A DNA stretch of 64,000 nucleotides from the NCBI RefSeq assembly GCF_000174755.1, contig NZ_ACLQ01000034.1:1-64000 (forward strand), given 5' to 3'. The translations under genes and the position numbers were made by a program. The notes under the pieces are model-generated. The model did not search any database and was not told the origin of the DNA. It saw nothing but the letters and a program-made list of their open reading frames with translations. Position 1 is the first letter of the stretch. The number at the start of each line of letters is the position of its first letter. Shown piece by piece: positions 34,707 to 42,555 of this stretch. The stretch is from Capnocytophaga gingivalis ATCC 33624. GTDB lineage: Bacteria; Bacteroidota; Bacteroidia; Flavobacteriales; Flavobacteriaceae.

Positions 34707-36290
34707 ATGAATACAACAGAAAAATACGCTGAAGAAATCCTACAAGGGATAGCAAAAGGGTTTGGTAAATATATTGTGAAACCTCCTTATCAGAAGTGGT
34801 ATCTTGATGAAGGGCTGGCTGATTATATTGTTGTGAAACAAAACAATAATAGAATTGAAGTGGCTTTAGATAGAGATGGTTTTGGATCTGTAGCTACTAA
34901 AATAGAAGGTATAGAAAGGCTCTCGGGGGAGGAAATAGAGGAAATTCTCAGTATTGTACAAGAGAAAATTACTGAAATGTTCTTTGATGAGGTACATTTT
35001 GGGAAGTTTCAGTACCAACTGACAGTTGTACTAAACTTTAAGCAGGCTAATAAGGAGTTTTATTTGGTGAATGAACCTCGCAAAGTGGAACTTAGAGAGC
35101 GCTTTGATAGTTATGTGCAGGAAACTACTATTGATGGTAGTAGGAAGGTGATAGAAAATGAATGGATTAGTTTTTTAGACAAGTTATTCGACACAAATCT
35201 TACTCAATACACTGAAAGCCAAATTATAGCAGTGGCTGAAAAGTATATGAAAAGTATAGAGGCTATGCAGAATAGAAACTTTCTTAAAGAGTATCGGAGT
35301 TCATTGATTCATCGGGCTGGAAAGTGGAAAAAGGCGGTGTTTATGCCACTTTATTACCAAGTGAAAGGGAATGAAAAATGCGATAAAGAATACATTCTGA
35401 AGGCAGAAATTGCCCCTGAAAAGGTTGATGCGGAGAAATTAAAACTATTTGTACAGCAGGCTCTTTGGAAAATTAAATACAAACAATACAGTTGGGATGT
35501 GAAGTTTGCTTGTGAAGACTTGGAACGAGCTGCCAATGAACTGGCTTCCGGGAAAGCTAAGCAATACCTTAAAAAAGGTACGGGCGAGCTACCCGATAAC
35601 CTAATTCACTACAAAGATAGCGACTTGGAAGCTGATGCTAATGATGTATTTGCTACTATTAGCCTTAAAATCAAGCAAGAGACTGCTGAGGCTTATGGCA
35701 AAGCATTGGATTTTATCATTGCGCTGCTTAAAGCAGGTTTCTCACATAGTTATCAGATAAAATTCAGTTCTAAAGCCCCTAAACACTTTTTGGATATAAA
35801 AGGTCTTGCAAAATCAAGCACTCATCGCTTTTTTGCACAAGCATTGCAATATGAAACCTTACATCCTAAATTAGAGAAATATGCAAAGGTAGCGATGAAA
35901 GAGTTTGAATGGTATACCGATGTGGAAGAAGGGGAGAAGAGCTGTATGCCAGGGAGCTATGCTGTATTTGGCTTGGGACTCACTGACAAGAAGTATTTTC
36001 CTTTGGTTATAGAATACTTTAAGTTAGTAGATGATGAGCACCAGATGGTACACAAAAACTTTGTGAGTGCACTGATAGAGCAGTATGGATTTAGTGCAGA
36101 GACCTTGCCTGTGATATATGAGGGAGTGATTTCTTCACAAGATGAGGTGATATTCAAATCGCTTACAGAGTCGATGAAAAATCCTGAAAACAAAGCACTG
36201 CTCAACGACTTTTTGAAAGACAAAGAGGATTACTATCAAGAAGCGATATATTATGCCGTGTATGGCAAAAATTGGGAGAAGAAAAAATAG
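34707..36290 (+). CDS. Large uncharacterised protein next to NADAR (possible DUF6138), copy 1
   Basis: The start is taken at ATG 34707 (MNTTEKYAEEILQGIAKGFG), five bases after the NADAR stop; a longer frame overlaps the NADAR gene. About 527 residues, no signal or TM segment, so cytoplasmic. The C-terminal 330 residues are closely related to the 39167-40804 product; shared segments include QYSWDVKFACEDLERAA, KAPKHFLDIKGLAKSSTHRF and EEGEKSCMPGSYAVFGLGL. The N-terminal 200 residues are more divergent. I tentatively recall this as the DUF6138 family, not verified. Function unknown; immunity or conflict-system proteins can evolve in this pattern. Confidence 0.6.
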   Translation: MNTTEKYAEEILQGIAKGFGKYIVKPPYQKWYLDEGLADYIVVKQNNNRIEVALDRDGFGSVATKIEGIERLSGEEIEEILSIVQEKITEMFFDEVHFGKFQYQLTVVLNFKQANKEFYLVNEPRKVELRERFDSYVQETTIDGSRKVIENEWISFLDKLFDTNLTQYTESQIIAVAEKYMKSIEAMQNRNFLKEYRSSLIHRAGKWKKAVFMPLYYQVKGNEKCDKEYILKAEIAPEKVDAEKLKLFVQQALWKIKYKQYSWDVKFACEDLERAANELASGKAKQYLKKGTGELPDNLIHYKDSDLEADANDVFATISLKIKQETAEAYGKALDFIIALLKAGFSHSYQIKFSSKAPKHFLDIKGLAKSSTHRFFAQALQYETLHPKLEKYAKVAMKEFEWYTDVEEGEKSCMPGSYAVFGLGLTDKKYFPLVIEYFKLVDDEHQMVHKNFVSALIEQYGFSAETLPVIYEGVISSQDEVIFKSLTESMKNPENKALLNDFLKDKEDYYQEAIYYAVYGKNWEKKK

Positions 36291-36331
36291 GGGAGAGTTA
36301 CCAGTGTATCTTAGATGATAAGAAAAATGAT

Positions 36332-36339
36332 TATCTTTG
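36332..36339 (+). promoter_or_regulatory. TATCTTTG promoter element of the DinB-like gene
   Basis: A consensus -7 box about 25 bases before the chosen ATG at 36364. No clear TTG at -33. Confidence 0.5.
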
Positions 36340-36363
36340 CACCAAATTTTAAATATAACAACA

Positions 36364-36834
36364 ATGAAAGAATTACTTACACCAGAGGCACTACTGACCA
36401 ATTTCAAGGATGTACGTGCCCTTACTCGCAAAGTTATTGAGGCTTTTCCAGAGAAAGACCTTTTTGAGTTTAGCATCGCTAATCTACGTCCTTTTTCAGA
36501 GATGGTAGAGGAGTTTCTAATGATAACCAATTATATCTTTAGAGAAACCTTACACGAGAAACATACACCCTTTTATACTGAAGGAGAATTTCCTACTACC
36601 AAAGAAGGGGTATTGGCCTTGTGGGACAAGGTTACAGAAATCATTGAGCGTGAATGGAAAGAAATAGTAGACTACACCCAGTCACTTACTATTTATCAAA
36701 TGACCTTTACTTTTGCTCAATGGATACTCTATGCCATAGAAAACGAAAGTCATCATAGGGGACAGGGGTATACTTACCTTAGAGCCTTACATATAGATCC
36801 ACCTTTCTTTTGGGGTAGAGAAAGCTTTCAATAA
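36364..36834 (+). CDS. DinB/DUF664-type four-helix protein
   Basis: The start is taken at ATG 36364 (MKELLTPEALLTNFKDVRAL) after the promoter box; 156 residues. The family shape is a four-helix bundle with metal-binding His residues, here IENESHHRGQGYTYLRAL near the C-terminus and the NLRPFSEMVEEFLMI helix. DinB-like proteins are often thiol-dependent transferases for detoxification, but here only one conserved His pair is clear, so activity is uncertain. It stands alone with its own promoter between the NADAR cluster and sucD. Confidence 0.8.
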   Translation: MKELLTPEALLTNFKDVRALTRKVIEAFPEKDLFEFSIANLRPFSEMVEEFLMITNYIFRETLHEKHTPFYTEGEFPTTKEGVLALWDKVTEIIEREWKEIVDYTQSLTIYQMTFTFAQWILYAIENESHHRGQGYTYLRALHIDPPFFWGRESFQ

Positions 36835-36920
36835 AGATTAATGTCAACAATGATTAATACCTGATGCCAGTATGATTTGTGATATTAATCATTAATAAGT
36901 GAACATTATTTTGTTTTTTC

Positions 36921-36951
36921 TTTGAAAATTAAAAATAAATGATTAACTTTG
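36921..36951 (+). promoter_or_regulatory. Promoter of sucD
   Basis: TTTG at 36921-36924 and TAACTTTG at 36944-36951, spacer 19. It excludes an in-frame start at 36949 and supports ATG at 36973. Confidence 0.78.
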
Positions 36952-36972
36952 TGCTCTAAAAAATTCAAACCA

Positions 36973-37845
36973 ATGAGTGTATTAGTAAATAAAAATTCAA
37001 AAATCCTTGTACAAGGTTTTACAGGGAGTGAAGGGACTTTCCATGCAGAGCAGATGATTCAATATGGAACCAACGTAGTAGGAGGGGTAACTCCGAACAA
37101 AGGAGGACAAACACACTTAGGAAAACCTGTTTTCAACTCTGTTAAGGAAGCGGTAGAAAAAGTAGGAGCGGATACTTCTATTATCTTTGTTCCGCCTGCA
37201 TTTGCTGCGGATGCCATTATGGAAGCTGCCGAAGCAGGAATTAAGGTGATTATTACCATTACCGAAGGGATTCCTGTGGCTGATATGGTAAAGGTAGCCG
37301 CTTATATCAAAGATAAAGATTGTCGCCTCATAGGACCTAACTGTCCAGGGGTGATCACTCCAGAAGAGGCGAAAGTAGGGATCATGCCTGGTTTCGTATT
37401 CAAAAAAGGAAAAGTAGGTATCGTCTCCAAGTCAGGTACTTTGACTTATGAAGCGGCGGATCAAGTAGTACGCCAAGGATTAGGTATTTCTACTGCGATA
37501 GGTATTGGAGGAGATCCTATCATAGGAACTACTACCAAGGAGGCGGTAGAACTCTTCATGAATGATCCTGAAACAGAACTTATCGTGATGATAGGTGAAA
37601 TTGGTGGTCAGTTAGAAGTAGAAGCTGCTCGCTGGATTAAGGAAACAGGTAACAAGAAACCAGTAGTAGGCTTTATTGCTGGAGAAACAGCACCTAAGGG
37701 GCGTACTATGGGACATGCTGGAGCTATTGTAGGTGGTAGTGAGGATACTGCTGAGGCCAAAAAACGTATTATGCGCGAATGTGGTATCCATGTAGTAGAT
37801 TCACCAGCAAAGATTGGTGAGAAAGTAAAAGAAGTATTGAAATAA
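36973..37845 (+). CDS. sucD: Succinyl-CoA ligase, alpha subunit
   Basis: Protein of 290 residues ([18 protein letters not shown]). CoA-binding Rossmann motif [13 protein letters not shown], segments [10 protein letters not shown] and [10 protein letters not shown], and the phosphohistidine His248 in [13 protein letters not shown] are present. It forms a complex with SucB-type beta chains (SucC) to make ATP or GTP from succinyl-CoA in the TCA cycle. The sucC gene is not adjacent, which is common in Flavobacteriia. It has its own promoter and a terminator after it. Confidence 0.97.
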   Translation: MSVLVNKNSKILVQGFTGSEGTFHAEQMIQYGTNVVGGVTPNKGGQTHLGKPVFNSVKEAVEKVGADTSIIFVPPAFAADAIMEAAEAGIKVIITITEGIPVADMVKVAAYIKDKDCRLIGPNCPGVITPEEAKVGIMPGFVFKKGKVGIVSKSGTLTYEAADQVVRQGLGISTAIGIGGDPIIGTTTKEAVELFMNDPETELIVMIGEIGGQLEVEAARWIKETGNKKPVVGFIAGETAPKGRTMGHAGAIVGGSEDTAEAKKRIMRECGIHVVDSPAKIGEKVKEVLK

Positions 37846-37875
37846 CCTCCACATAATACTTAGAATTAACGTGTT

Positions 37876-37912
37876 GAGAGGCGACCATAAAACAGTGGTT
37901 AGCCTCTTTTCT
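37876..37912 (+). terminator. Terminator after sucD
   Basis: GAGAGGCGACCA and TGGTTAGCCTCTTTT form an imperfect stem followed by a U-rich tail, about 30 bases after the stop. Confidence 0.7.
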
Positions 37913-37959
37913 TTTGACGGTTTTAAAATACCTATAATTTATATTATGTAAAATAGAAT

Positions 37960-38040
37960 AATAATGATTAATGCCAATAATGATCTATGATGATATTTCT
38001 CTTGTTCATTAATCATTATTGGCATTCTGTCTTAATCATT
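37960..38040. repeat. TTAATCA-type repeat with a 15-bp inverted repeat
   Basis: AATGCCAATAATGAT at 37970-37984 is the exact reverse complement of ATCATTATTGGCATT at 38012-38026, with a 27-base loop. It lies immediately after the stop of the glutathione peroxidase gene. It could terminate that gene, though a U tract is missing. The words match the dispersed TTAATCA repeats. Confidence 0.65.
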
Positions 38041-38596
38041 ACTTATTGATCCATTCTATGACTTCGGCATCATTAGGTAAGGTTTTCGGTGCGATGACTT
38101 TCTCTAAGTGACCATCCTTACCAATGAGATATTTTTGAAAGTTCCAGCTCACTTTTGAATCCATGACACCATTCTTGGACTTCTGTGTAAGAAACTGATA
38201 CAGAGGGTGCATATCCTTGCCCTTGACAGAGATTTTACTCATCATAGGAAAACTTACCCCATAATTCACCTGGCAGAATGAGGCAATCTCTTCATTGGTT
38301 CCTGGTTCTTGTTTGAGAAAATTATTGGCTGGAAAGCCTATAATGACAAAATCCTTATCCTTATACTGTTGGTACAGTGCTTCTAACTCCTTATACTGAG
38401 GGGTCAGTCCGCACTTGGAGGCGGTATTGACAATCATTACTTTCTTGCCTTGTAGACTTGACAATGGGAACGCTTTTCCTGTAATGTCCTCTACTTCAAA
38501 TTGGTAAATGGTTTGGTCGTTCATTTGTTTTTTGGTTTGTGCTTTTCCTAACATGATTCCTATGAGGAAAAGGAAGATTAATTTACTTACTTTCAT
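38039..38596 (-). CDS. Glutathione peroxidase-family protein, exported
   Basis: The start is taken at ATG 38596-38594 (MKVSKLIFLFLIGIMLGKAQ, a signal peptide); the longer frame adds 13 unlikely residues. About 185 residues. The peroxidatic Cys62 lies in NTASKCGLTPQY. The next conserved segment reads GFPANNFLKQEPGTNEEI, where plant-like members have FPCNQF, so the usual second Cys and the Gln of the catalytic site are replaced. SWNFQKYLIGKDG supplies the Trp-Asn. These peroxidases use thioredoxin more often than glutathione. It belongs to the envelope or periplasm. Confidence 0.88.
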   Translation of the reverse strand: MKVSKLIFLFLIGIMLGKAQTKKQMNDQTIYQFEVEDITGKAFPLSSLQGKKVMIVNTASKCGLTPQYKELEALYQQYKDKDFVIIGFPANNFLKQEPGTNEEIASFCQVNYGVSFPMMSKISVKGKDMHPLYQFLTQKSKNGVMDSKVSWNFQKYLIGKDGHLEKVIAPKTLPNDAEVIEWINK

Positions 38597-38631
38597 TTTA
38601 ATTATTAATGGTTTATTATTAATGGTGTTTC

Positions 38632-39159
38632 TCAAATAAATAGAAAAATAATCGTATAAATGATACAGAAAAGTTTTATACTCTTATCACTACTATCTAC
38701 ATAACAGTAAAAGGCGCAATTAAGAAAAAATAAGGCATAGAACAGTACATTTTTATAGTAACTAAAAATATCCAAAAACAATTGAAAATCACTTCTTTGG
38801 TATTTTTCAGTGGAAATCCCTACTTTGTTGGTAGTACTAAAAACATCATCTTTATTAAAATAGCATTTTTCTATCTCATAATAAGTAATTTCTTCCTTAT
38901 CCTTTATTTGAGGAACTTGTCTGATAGAAAACAATCCAGTAGCTCTGTATAAAAATGTAATTTTATATTTTTGTTTTATATCATCTATTTTTTCAAGATA
39001 TGCCCTTAGTTTAAGTCCTTGCTTATAACAAGCATTTACCAAAGCTGTTGTCTTTTTCATTGTATCTATTTGGCTATAAATAGCTATTGTTTTATAAAAA
39101 ACAAAAGAAATATAAACAGCACTTGCTATAATGAGTATATGAATAAGGATTTTTTTCAT
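38632..39159 (-). CDS. Membrane protein of unknown function, paralogue of 33148-33774
   Basis: Protein of 175 residues with one N-terminal TM (about 5-24) and two C-terminal TM segments (about 134-152, 158-175). No family recognised. The segments VFYKTIAIYSQIDTMKKT and YQRSDFQLFLDIFSYY match the 33148 product, so the two share ancestry. It starts eight bases after the large unknown gene ends, whereas in the other cluster it precedes that gene. Sequence resemblance is clear at the two ends and weak in the middle. Confidence 0.6.
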   Translation of the reverse strand: MKKILIHILIIASAVYISFVFYKTIAIYSQIDTMKKTTALVNACYKQGLKLRAYLEKIDDIKQKYKITFLYRATGLFSIRQVPQIKDKEEITYYEIEKCYFNKDDVFSTTNKVGISTEKYQRSDFQLFLDIFSYYKNVLFYALFFLNCAFYCYVDSSDKSIKLFCIIYTIIFLFI

Positions 39160-39166
39160 CTCAGAG

Positions 39167-40804
39167 CTAATCTTTTATCTTTTTCTTCCATTGCTTGCCG
39201 TAGATCGCGTAATAGATATCTTCTTCGTAATATTTGTAGAAACCGGGTTCTTTGTTGGCAATAAAGAAGGCTTCTTTTTCCTTAAGGAATTTTGCGAGTA
39301 ACTGCTTGTTCTCTGGCTTTTCCATTTCTTTTTCCAAATTCTTAAACACCATATCAAACTGTGCCGAGGTGATTCCTTGGCAGATAAGCGGTAAGGATTT
39401 TTCATTCACTCCATAACGATCGATAAGGGCGCTCACAAAGTATTTGTGTATCATTTGGTGTTCGTCATCCAACAGCGAAAAGTATTGGCTCACCAAAGGA
39501 AAGTACTCCTCCCCTATCAAGCCCAAACCAAAGACCGCATAACTGCCCGGCATACAGCTTTTCTCGCCTTCTTCTACATCATTATACCACTGAAATTCTT
39601 TCATAGCCACCTCAGCATAAGCTACCAATTTAGGACGCAACTCCTCGTATTGCAGTGCTTGGGCAAAAAAGCGATGAGTAGGCGATTTGGCAATGCCTTT
39701 GATATCTAAAAACTGTTTAGGGGCTTTACTGCTGAACTTGATATAGTAACTCGCAGGGAAATCGGCTTTGAGCAGAGCAATGATAAAATCTAAAGCCTTG
39801 TCATAAGCCGTGGCTGACTCTTGTTTGATTTTCACACTGATCTGAGCAAAAACATCATTGGCATCACATTCCACTTCACTATCCTTGTAATGGATAAGTT
39901 CGTTAGGCAAGATACCTGTCCCCTCTTTGAGGTACATCGCTGCTTTTTTAGAGCCTAATTCCTTAGCGGCACGCTCTAAATCCTCACAAGCAAACTCTAC
40001 ATCCCAACTATATTTTTTGTATTTGATACGCCAAAGGGCTTGTGCCACAAATAGGTTTAGTTTGGTGTTATCTATATCTTTTTCTTTCAAACCTTCCTTA
40101 AGTGTATATTTCTTTGACCAATCACTTCCTTCTACTTTGTAATATAGTTTCATAAAAACCTTTTCTTTCCACTCTCGTGTATGGTAAAGCAAGCTCCATT
40201 GATATTCTTCTAAAGTCTTTTTCCACTTAGGATCTATGAGGGTAATCCCTTTATCGAGGATTTCAATTACCTTGTCCTCACTATAACCTGTGAGTTCAAA
40301 ATCAAAGAGCTTATCAAAGAAGCTATGCACTTCCTTCTCTTTCATTTTCTCAGTAGCCTCATAGATTACCTTTTGCACATAGGTATCCAAGCGCTCTTTG
40401 AGTTCTGCCTTGCGCTCGGGGTGTTCCAATCGCACTTGTTTGCGGGCGTGATGCCCAGTGGCGGTAAGAAAATCAAGTACTAAGGCAAGTTTGTACTGAA
40501 AGCGATAATACAACTCAGGATTGAAGAACATTTGAGTAAATTGTTCTTCCAAAGCAGGAAGCAACTCATTGTCTATAAAATCGTCTGGAAGCTGCTCAAA
40601 GTCTTTAATGGTAATAGAAGGACAAGTATATTCTTCCTCATTATTATGAAACTCTATTTTGTTCTTTCTCTGTTTTATTTTGAAATAATCGGTGATACCT
40701 TCCCAGAGTTCATTTCTGCCATAGGGCTTTTTAGGAAGGTCTAATTCGTCAAAAGCAGTAGTTACCCCTGTTAGGATTTCATGGATGATGTTTTCCTTAT
40801 TCAT
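39167..40804 (-). CDS. Large uncharacterised protein, copy 2 (paralogue of 34707-36290)
   Basis: Protein of 545 residues without a signal or TM segment. The C-terminal 330 residues match copy 1 closely: KYSWDVEFACEDLERAA, KAPKQFLDIKGIAKSPTHRF, EEGEKSCMPGSYAVFGLGL and QLLAKFLKEKEAFF near the end. The N-terminal 210 residues (start MNKENIIHEILTGVTTAFDEL) share the same general pattern but diverge. It is followed by a paralogue of the membrane gene at 33148. Copy 1 and copy 2 are on opposite strands, 3 kb apart, so an inverted duplication is likely. Function unknown. Confidence 0.6.
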   Translation of the reverse strand: MNKENIIHEILTGVTTAFDELDLPKKPYGRNELWEGITDYFKIKQRKNKIEFHNNEEEYTCPSITIKDFEQLPDDFIDNELLPALEEQFTQMFFNPELYYRFQYKLALVLDFLTATGHHARKQVRLEHPERKAELKERLDTYVQKVIYEATEKMKEKEVHSFFDKLFDFELTGYSEDKVIEILDKGITLIDPKWKKTLEEYQWSLLYHTREWKEKVFMKLYYKVEGSDWSKKYTLKEGLKEKDIDNTKLNLFVAQALWRIKYKKYSWDVEFACEDLERAAKELGSKKAAMYLKEGTGILPNELIHYKDSEVECDANDVFAQISVKIKQESATAYDKALDFIIALLKADFPASYYIKFSSKAPKQFLDIKGIAKSPTHRFFAQALQYEELRPKLVAYAEVAMKEFQWYNDVEEGEKSCMPGSYAVFGLGLIGEEYFPLVSQYFSLLDDEHQMIHKYFVSALIDRYGVNEKSLPLICQGITSAQFDMVFKNLEKEMEKPENKQLLAKFLKEKEAFFIANKEPGFYKYYEEDIYYAIYGKQWKKKIKD

Positions 40805-40845
40805 TATTTTTTAGTTTTAAATTTTGAGTATAAGCTTTTCATAAA

Positions 40846-40970
40846 TAAAGAGCTGCAAGCTCTATCCATAGTAGGCACGAGCTAAAGTCGTTGAATACTT
40901 GGAAGCGATCATGTGACTCGCGCCAGCTTAGGAATTGCCTTAGTTATAGGGCGAATTGCAATTCGCCCCT
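40846..40970. repeat. GC-richer dispersed repeat element with palindromes
   Basis: This stretch contains AGAGCTGCAAGCTCT (40849-40863, inverted repeat), ACTCGCGCCAGC (40916-40927), and the perfect 20-base palindrome GGGCGAATTGCAATTCGCCC (40949-40968). Its composition differs from the AT-rich neighbours. ACTCGCGCCAGC recurs as its reverse complement at 60965-60976. The palindrome reaches into the last codons of the YqiA-like gene. Confidence 0.7.
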
Positions 40971-41459
40971 ACATACCCTGTCAAAGAAAAATTTCAATTC
41001 TTGAGAGAAAATCTCGATAGGATAACTATGCGCCATATTTTGTATAAGATGTATATCCACTTGTTGTTCAGGGGCTTTGTCTGTTAAAGCTATAGGCAGA
41101 CTCTCCTTATAGGGGATCACCTCATCCTGCATACCTATGACAAGGAGCATATACTCCTTATAATGCTTATCCCAAAAAGGGGCAAAGGGCATTTCGTGCT
41201 GATAATTCAGTGCAGGATTGAACAAAGCACAGGGTTTTTGTAACTTTTGAGCCAAGAAATAACCGATAAGTCCCCCTGCACTGGAGCCGATAATCACATC
41301 AATATTTTGGTATTCCTCACATAAATGAGTGAATAACTCAGGGTTATTTTTGTAATCAAAGACAGGTGCAAGTATTTCCCCATAAGGTGCAAGTACCTCT
41401 TCCCTATCGGCGTGTAGATAGCTATCTAAGCCATGCAAATATAAGATTTTTCTCATCAC
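40944..41459 (-). CDS. YqiA-like alpha/beta hydrolase
   Basis: Protein of 171 residues. The opening ILYLHGLDSYL, nucleophile elbow IIGSSAGGLIGYFLA (Ser nucleophile), the Asp in GMQDEVIPY and the C-terminal His in NMAHSYP form a complete catalytic triad. It resembles YqiA/YcfP-type small esterases of unknown substrate. The last ten residues (VCRGELQFAL) are encoded by the intergenic GC-rich repeat and palindrome, so the C-terminus has been extended by the repeat. It is last in the YfhO operon, 19 bases after the YD-repeat lipoprotein gene. Confidence 0.8.
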   Translation of the reverse strand: MMRKILYLHGLDSYLHADREEVLAPYGEILAPVFDYKNNPELFTHLCEEYQNIDVIIGSSAGGLIGYFLAQKLQKPCALFNPALNYQHEMPFAPFWDKHYKEYMLLVIGMQDEVIPYKESLPIALTDKAPEQQVDIHLIQNMAHSYPIEIFSQELKFFFDRVCRGELQFAL

Positions 41460-41478
41460 ACTATGTGGACAGTTAAGG

Positions 41479-42525
41479 TTATTTTACAGGAGGTATTGCC
41501 TCATAATAGGTATATTTCACCTCTGTTTTCGAGGTGATTTTTTGATCTCGATAGGTTATTTTCTCGGTAAGATTTCCCTTGACATCATATCGGTAGAGGG
41601 TACGTTCGTCTTCGGTATTGTTCTTGTAAGTGACATCCTCCAAACGCTCTCTGAAGGGAGTATATAGGTGAAATATACGTTTTTTTTCGAATCCTTCAGG
41701 GGTATACTCTACATACTTGGTGATTTCCCCTTGGGGATTGTACTCAAAAGAGACCATGGAGGTGATACTATCCTTAGGGTTGATATAGGTTACTTCCTGT
41801 AATAGTCCTTTGTAGCGATAGAGCACACGACTGGGTAGGTTGTGTAGCTTATAGTTATAGAAGAGTTTTTCTACCAATAAGCTATCTTTTTCATATCGAG
41901 AAATCTTTTTTTCCTGCAGCATCCATAGGGCTCTATAATAATAGTAAGATTCTTTTTCCTGTTCGTATCCCTTGGTATTGTATTTGTATACCTCCCTATC
42001 GGAGAGTTGCCAATCGTTTTGTTCGAAAACAGACTTGACTACACTTTGTATATTTCCATCCTTGTCATACTCGGTATCGAAGCGAGTAACCTTAGGTAAG
42101 GAATCAGAGTAATCATACCGAAGGCGAGAGACCTCATACCCTAAGGTATCATACTGATAGTGGGTAAGAGTCATTTTTATTTCGTTATTTTTCAGTGACT
42201 TATGCATATAGTTTTCGACAATCACTCTGTGTTCTTCATCATAGTAGAAGCGTGTTTGTTCCTGTAGAGAGTCGTCCTGATAGGAGTTTTCTATCAGATA
42301 TCCCTGAGGGTCGTAAGTGATGGAGAGCTCATAGGCTTTTTGCTGAAGAGTCTTCTTAGTAAGGGTGTCTTCTATAAAAATATAGTTCACTTGTGTCTGT
42401 GTTCTGATACTTCCCTGTAGGGTATCCCTTTTTAGGTCAGGATGTGGTTTTTTCGCCTTAGGTTTCTCAGGCGTAGAAGTACAAGAAAGTAGGAATAAAA
42501 GTGAAAAAAAATATAGTAATCTCAT
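41479..42525 (-). CDS. Lipoprotein with YD/RHS-like repeats, second copy type
   Basis: The start is taken at ATG 42525-42523 (MRLLYFFSLLFLLSC, a lipobox LLSC); a longer frame adds nine residues. About 348 residues. Many repeated aromatic-rich units are visible, such as TRFYYDEEHRVIVENYM, THYQYDTLGYEVSRLRY, TEYDKDGNIQSVVK and LYRYDVKGNLTEKITYRD. The design equals that of the 14340-15401 product. Such units form beta strands in RHS/YD proteins. It is preceded by the M14-like lipoprotein gene (30 bases) and followed by the YqiA-like gene. Envelope function unknown. Confidence 0.7.
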   Translation of the reverse strand: MRLLYFFSLLFLLSCTSTPEKPKAKKPHPDLKRDTLQGSIRTQTQVNYIFIEDTLTKKTLQQKAYELSITYDPQGYLIENSYQDDSLQEQTRFYYDEEHRVIVENYMHKSLKNNEIKMTLTHYQYDTLGYEVSRLRYDYSDSLPKVTRFDTEYDKDGNIQSVVKSVFEQNDWQLSDREVYKYNTKGYEQEKESYYYYRALWMLQEKKISRYEKDSLLVEKLFYNYKLHNLPSRVLYRYKGLLQEVTYINPKDSITSMVSFEYNPQGEITKYVEYTPEGFEKKRIFHLYTPFRERLEDVTYKNNTEDERTLYRYDVKGNLTEKITYRDQKITSKTEVKYTYYEAIPPVK

Positions 42526-42555
42526 GAGGTGGTTTAGGTCTGAAGGAAACAATGT

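Noticed and set aside
33865-40804. Classic toxin-antitoxin or restriction-modification system
   Set aside because: No toxin, nuclease, methylase or helicase motif is seen in these genes; only NADAR is recognised.
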